A stretch of DNA of 64,000 bases from JBGQOJ01 sp052119585 (GTDB lineage Bacteria > Pseudomonadota > Alphaproteobacteria > Rhodobacterales > Rhodobacteraceae): contig NZ_JBGQOJ010000001.1 of NCBI RefSeq assembly GCF_052119585.1, positions 682,001 to 746,000 of the forward strand, read 5' to 3'. Each line of letters starts with the position of its first letter. Position 1 is the stretch's first letter. A program made the position numbers and the translations under genes. The notes beneath the pieces were generated by a model. It searched no databases. It worked only from the letters and a program-made list of their open reading frames with translations, and was not told the origin of the DNA. Below are positions 60,335 through 64,000 of the stretch, piece by piece.

Positions 60335-61749
60335 GCCCAGCGGTTAAATCCCAACATGACATAGTCGCGCTGGTAAACATCGCGCACGGCATCCTCGATT
60401 TCTGCGTCATAGAAATGCGCCAGCTCAAATGGATGGCCCGTGGGGACATCCCGCAATTCAGGCGATGCGACCCCGACGTCATGCGCCAGATACGCCAACC
60501 CCTCTACCAGCGCATCTTCGCGAAGAACCACATCTGCCGGCGCAAAATTGCCCATACCCTGAAGAACCTGCACCTGATGTGACCATGCGGCATCCACGCG
60601 GATATTGGTCTGCCCAGCCAAATTCGCCTTTATGAACGACAGGAAGGCCAGAAAGGCCGCGCGGTGCTGTGCCAGATCATAATCCTCGCCCACGGCTCCG
60701 TCGGGAATCGGCAAATCATGTGCACGCCGCAACGTCGCCCGTATCTCGGCAAAGGATCCGGGGCCTGTGTTCAGGATCTGATCGCAAAAAACCGCATGCG
60801 CACGCGGGACCGGATGTCTTAGAACGGTAAACCGACGGTGTCCGGGCGATTTGCGCATCCATTGGCGCAGGGTCGCCTGCGTGAAATTGCCCAAAGGCGC
60901 TGCCCCCTGCCCGACCTCGGACAACCAGCGATGCACTTGCGCCTCAGGGCCCCCTTTGACCGGCAAGAAAAGCAGCGGCGCCCCCGCCGCCGCAACATAT
61001 GTCGGAACGGCTGCCCCCCTGCGTGGCTCGAAATTCGGCGTCCGCCCCAGATCGAAATGATCGACGCGCGCCAATGCGGTCTGCATCTCGGCAAAGTTCA
61101 AAACCTTGTCTTCCAAGGCTGCCGGATTCTGTTTCTTCAGCTTGGTCGAAGCCGTTTCCAGTTGATGTGTTTCACCCAGATACTTGGCAAGGCCGTTGAG
61201 GACCGCGACATCCTGAATATCTTCGTAGGCGACATAGAACGCCGTCTGACCCGTTGTTTGCAGCCCCTGCAGCAACCGCAGTTGAAACCGTTGCAACTGC
61301 GCCAGGTGCCCCTGGAACTCCTCGGCATCAAACCGGATCTGCGCCGATTTCTGGTGCTTCATGTTGGTCAGCTTCCACTGACCTGTCGCCGCCGCGATCT
61401 TCCACGATACATAGCTTTCGACCGGATTGCGCGTCAGAATGATTTTTGCGCACCGCGGATCGGTCAACAACTGATCCAGAACGCGCGGATCATGGTCGTG
61501 GAAAAACCGGAAACCGGGCAATCCTTTCGTGTTGGCCTTCAACACAGACAGCAACCGCACTGGATCGGCATCACGCATGGCCTGTGTAAAGCCGTGGATA
61601 TCGGTCGTGTTGGGATACCCCATGAAGTGCGGATTATACGCCTCGCCGTGACATTTCAGCCCCGGAAATTGATTGATGTTTTCCTCAAGAAAATTGGAAC
61701 CCGTCCGCATTTCAGCAAAGACGACAAAGCAATCAAAACGTCGGGTCAT
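60331..61749 (-). CDS. two-part sulfotransferase-like protein (Stf0-like plus second sulfotransferase-like module)
   Basis: This 472-residue protein opens like an Stf0-type sulfotransferase (DCFVVFAEMRTGSNFLEENI, where MRTGSNFLEE is the PAPS loop, then AKIILTRNPVESYVSWKIA with the RNP motif). From about residue 265 a second module begins with PLLFLPVKGGPEAQVHRWL and FTVLRHPVPRAHAVFCDQI, which looks like a sulfotransferase-2-like 3'-phosphate motif (LRHPVxRxxS-type). The second part may bind a different acceptor or be a degenerate copy. It is the last gene of a minus-strand group with the GT14 enzyme, 6 bases upstream. The acceptor is unknown. Confidence 0.75.
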   Translation of the reverse strand: MTRRFDCFVVFAEMRTGSNFLEENINQFPGLKCHGEAYNPHFMGYPNTTDIHGFTQAMRDADPVRLLSVLKANTKGLPGFRFFHDHDPRVLDQLLTDPRCAKIILTRNPVESYVSWKIAAATGQWKLTNMKHQKSAQIRFDAEEFQGHLAQLQRFQLRLLQGLQTTGQTAFYVAYEDIQDVAVLNGLAKYLGETHQLETASTKLKKQNPAALEDKVLNFAEMQTALARVDHFDLGRTPNFEPRRGAAVPTYVAAAGAPLLFLPVKGGPEAQVHRWLSEVGQGAAPLGNFTQATLRQWMRKSPGHRRFTVLRHPVPRAHAVFCDQILNTGPGSFAEIRATLRRAHDLPIPDGAVGEDYDLAQHRAAFLAFLSFIKANLAGQTNIRVDAAWSHQVQVLQGMGNFAPADVVLREDALVEGLAYLAHDVGVASPELRDVPTGHPFELAHFYDAEIEDAVRDVYQRDYVMLGFNRWA

Positions 61750-61755
61750 AAAATA

Positions 61756-63453
61756 TTACTTCACCAGATAGGGTTTACGCCGCTTCGTCTGTGGCAATTG
61801 CAGGTCTGATTCAACCGGGAAATCACCCATCAAATGCGGATGCATACCCTGATTTTTCAAATTCTGCAGGAATTGACCAAAGCCCTTAAGGTCGACCATT
61901 TTCGGGGCCTCGGTCAGGCGCCTGAATGTCTTGGGCGCGATTTCATCCATGATAATCTGAAGCGGCTCCATCGGGGCCTCGATAAAGTCCGCCATGCTCC
62001 ATATCCGGATTCGCGCCTTGGTATAGGGCGACCGCAGAATATCAAGATGGCTGCTTTCAACCTTCTGGTAATAGGCCGCAGCCTTGCGCACCTCAGAGAA
62101 ATTCTGGTTCCACTTGAAAAGCGACACGGCCCATGCGCCCGTGATCACAGAGATCTGCGCATTCGGGTCCATCGCCATGAACCAGTTGATGTCCTGATTG
62201 TCCTTCGGCCCGAACTGAAAGCACTGGCGCTCGCCGCGCGTGTTCCAGATCAGGTTCGACAGGAACACCTTGGGGTCATAGTCGCGCTGCTTCGCGCTAT
62301 CCGACAACCCCCCGCTGTAAACGGACTGGCGGCCCGCGAACTCTACCTTTTCCGGAGCGAACAAATGCCCGTGCACACGAGAACCGGCAGCCTTTGCCAA
62401 CCAGGGCTCGAAGTTCTCGAAGATATCGCTGAACCCTTCAAAAACCGAATAGGGTGCGCAGGTCTTGCCATTCTCCCACCCGTCCCTGGGATAACGGCTT
62501 TGCATATAAAGCCCGGCACGCCCGCGCGTCCGACGCTCTAGCGCCTTCGCGAAAATGCGGTCAATTTTCCCCGGATTCGGCTCTGTGTTGTTAAGCGAAC
62601 CATCCGGCCCTGCCAGAAATGTTTCGTACAGTTTGTTGGCCTGCGGCCAGATTTTGCGCGCGACAAAGCAATCCGATCGGCGCAAGAGCTGTAGATGGTC
62701 GTCGTAGAAAATATGTGGCTTTCCCTGAAAATCGAACTTTGACAGCGTCAAAGAGCGACTTTCAACATTGGTCGAATACATCCGAACCAATGTCTGGAAA
62801 TAGGATTCATCGGGAATCCAGACTCTTTTGAAATAGGCATCGTACATCGGCCTGTCCTGGTCTTCCAGAATCGCCGACAGCGTCTGCCGCGTCAGGCACC
62901 ACCATTGAGAGCCAAGATGTGGAACGATGCCTTTCGGTATCTTCCGCCGGAACCGGACCATACGTTGCAAGGCGACATAGCGGTCAAAGAGATTTCTGTT
63001 CTTCTTCCATGAAAACGGAAACCGCAGCGTAAAGCGTTCCGCATCCAGCCCGCCGACCGTCCATGGAACATCGTCGGTGGTCGCACTTTCGATGAAATCC
63101 GTGCGCGGGCGGGCCTCAAGATAACTGACCATCTCGTGGACCGGGCGCAGCGGCAAACAAGAGCCGGACGACAAAAAGACATGGCCGACATCAGGAAAGC
63201 CCGCCAACATAAGCTCTGAGGCCGCTTGCGCCGCAGCCACCAAAGACCAGGTTCCCCATTCACATTTGAACCGCGTCGAGAATTTGACGTTTGCAAGGTC
63301 TGACAGGGATTTGGCAAAAGCGTTATATTGATCCCGAGGCACCCGCCGATCCACATGGATCACAACAGGGCACCCATGCGTCTCCCAATGCCGCGCAACC
63401 TGTGCTGCGCGATCCAGGTCCGCATGGACAAGCATGACAATCCCGATCGTCAA
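61756..63453 (-). CDS. core-2/I-branching-like beta-1,6-N-acetylglucosaminyltransferase (GT14) with C-terminal extension
   Basis: This 565-residue protein starts GIVMLVHADLDRAAQVARHW (TTG start after an AAGGGG box). The GT14 core runs to about residue 260: FLSSGSCLPLRPVHEMVSYL, LGSQWWCLTRQTLSAILE and WIPDESYFQTLVR, with the catalytic glutamate expected in the PDESYFQT turn. About 280 further residues follow, including SVITGAWAVSLFKWN, as in the long bacterial forms often annotated with a domain of unknown function. Animal GT14 enzymes add beta-1,6 GlcNAc branches or xylose; the bacterial acceptor is unknown. It lies 10 bases after the partial gene at the window end. Confidence 0.82.
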   Translation of the reverse strand: MTIGIVMLVHADLDRAAQVARHWETHGCPVVIHVDRRVPRDQYNAFAKSLSDLANVKFSTRFKCEWGTWSLVAAAQAASELMLAGFPDVGHVFLSSGSCLPLRPVHEMVSYLEARPRTDFIESATTDDVPWTVGGLDAERFTLRFPFSWKKNRNLFDRYVALQRMVRFRRKIPKGIVPHLGSQWWCLTRQTLSAILEDQDRPMYDAYFKRVWIPDESYFQTLVRMYSTNVESRSLTLSKFDFQGKPHIFYDDHLQLLRRSDCFVARKIWPQANKLYETFLAGPDGSLNNTEPNPGKIDRIFAKALERRTRGRAGLYMQSRYPRDGWENGKTCAPYSVFEGFSDIFENFEPWLAKAAGSRVHGHLFAPEKVEFAGRQSVYSGGLSDSAKQRDYDPKVFLSNLIWNTRGERQCFQFGPKDNQDINWFMAMDPNAQISVITGAWAVSLFKWNQNFSEVRKAAAYYQKVESSHLDILRSPYTKARIRIWSMADFIEAPMEPLQIIMDEIAPKTFRRLTEAPKMVDLKGFGQFLQNLKNQGMHPHLMGDFPVESDLQLPQTKRRKPYLVK

Positions 63454-63463
63454 AACATCCCCT

Positions 63464-64000
63464 TCACGCCCAGTTTCCCTTGGACATTAGCCCCAAAATC
63501 TCTAGTTGGCGCCAGTTTATATATTTCTCTGACCATTTGCACCAAAGATCGGGGTCGCTTTTCAGTGTCGCATGGTAATTCTTGTATTCATGGCTATTGG
63601 CATAGTGCTGCCCGCGATCCAGTTCTTCTGCCGATTTTGCCGCAAAGGTATCCAGAAACTTTGCGTGCAAAAGACAGCCAGACGCCTTTTCCCCGCCCCA
63701 TTCGTCATAAACCTGATTCAGACCGCGCGGCAAAAGCATATGGGTTGAACTGACATAGGCATAACTGCGGTCCCATTTTACCAACGGGATTTTATTCAGG
63801 GCCGGTGCGCGTTCAGGCTCGTCCGCAAAGAAGACGCGCGACCTTGGGCCACCCTGTATCCACAGGTTCCCGAAGCTTGCGTTCCTTTGGATGGTGTAGT
63901 TGCCGCTGTCGAACCAGGATGCAATCTCAAGCGGATCCTGGCCTGACCTGTAGGGCACATCGTCCAGCCGCCCCTTGGGATACATATCCAACAGCATCGC
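63464..64000 (-). CDS. partial gene upstream of GT14 enzyme, probable glycosyltransferase C-terminus
   Basis: The last 178 codons are visible; the start lies beyond the window. The fragment includes WFDSGNYTIQRNASFGNLWI, DEPERAPALNKIPLVKWDRS, STHMLLPRGLNQVYDEWGGE and HAKFLDTFAAKSAEELDRGQ. The MLLPRGLNQVY and GCLLHAKF segments resemble the C-terminal part of bacterial GT2/GT92-like transferases that pair with GT14 genes in roseobacters. With only the C-terminal end, the family is a tentative call. It is co-directional with the GT14 gene. Confidence 0.6.
   Translation of the reverse strand, partial: AMLLDMYPKGRLDDVPYRSGQDPLEIASWFDSGNYTIQRNASFGNLWIQGGPRSRVFFADEPERAPALNKIPLVKWDRSYAYVSSTHMLLPRGLNQVYDEWGGEKASGCLLHAKFLDTFAAKSAEELDRGQHYANSHEYKNYHATLKSDPDLWCKWSEKYINWRQLEILGLMSKGNWA

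Overview
The window reads as a chromosomal segment of a marine alphaproteobacterium of the order Rhodobacterales (roseobacter-type). This rests on gene content and order: a NasS/NasT-controlled assimilatory nitrate operon, a urea ABC transporter with the long periplasmic UrtB form, the lptC-lptA-lptB-hpf-ptsN block without an rpoN between lptB and hpf, a GT14 enzyme with a long C-terminal extension, and two small genes that look like Rhodobacter gene-transfer-agent head-spike proteins. Most genes are separated by 4-base ATGA overlaps. No rRNA, tRNA, CRISPR array or insertion sequence was seen.

Layout. 1-2.9 kb: nicotinate salvage (pncB partial, pncA), tRNA hydroxylase trhO and a carboxymuconolactone-decarboxylase-like gene. 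2.9-8.8 kb: urtABCDE urea importer on the minus strand, with a strong hairpin between urtA and urtB. 8.8-9.3 kb: the only gene-free stretch above 300 bases. 9.3-23.3 kb: nitrate assimilation on the minus strand, read as nasT-nasS, then a leader with a 14-bp terminator stem and an overlapping hexaloop antiterminator hairpin, then nrtA-nrtB-nrtCD-nirB-nirD-nasA-(TrpD2-like)-cysG. 23.5-33.9 kb: quinate/shikimate catabolism, with QuiC-type dehydroshikimate dehydratase, shikimate/quinate dehydrogenase, a TRAP importer, two FCD-type GntR regulators flanked by a shared palindrome, type II dehydroquinase, and a trailing oxidoreductase, aldolase and signal-less binding protein. 34-45.1 kb: exopolysaccharide export, polymerisation and ligation (Wzc-like tyrosine kinase, O-antigen ligase/polymerases, flippase, GT2, a sulfotransferase-glycosyltransferase fusion), with a perfect CtrA-type site at its divergent promoter. 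45.2-46.4 kb: a head-spike fibre and base pair. 46.6-55.3 kb: a nonulosonic (sialic) acid locus with Gfo/Idh, NeuA-like, SDR, NeuC and NeuB, two tandem Kdo-transferase paralogues (GT30), a DXD glycosyltransferase and a GT29-type sialyltransferase. 55.5-60.3 kb: housekeeping (RNase D, KdsD, LptCAB, HPF, PtsN). 60.3-64 kb: a two-part sulfotransferase, a GT14 branching-type enzyme and a partial upstream gene.

How the parts work together. The first half is nitrogen and aromatic-acid acquisition: urea and nitrate uptake with reduction to ammonium, and quinate or shikimate channelled to protocatechuate. The second half builds the cell surface: a sulfated and probably sialylated polysaccharide next to the LPS transport genes. 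The most unusual feature is the pair of phage/GTA-like head-spike genes set between the polysaccharide genes and the sialic-acid genes. In Rhodobacter capsulatus such spikes are known to bind capsule, so this arrangement may couple a gene-transfer particle's receptor-binding protein to the locus that makes the receptor. That link is inference.
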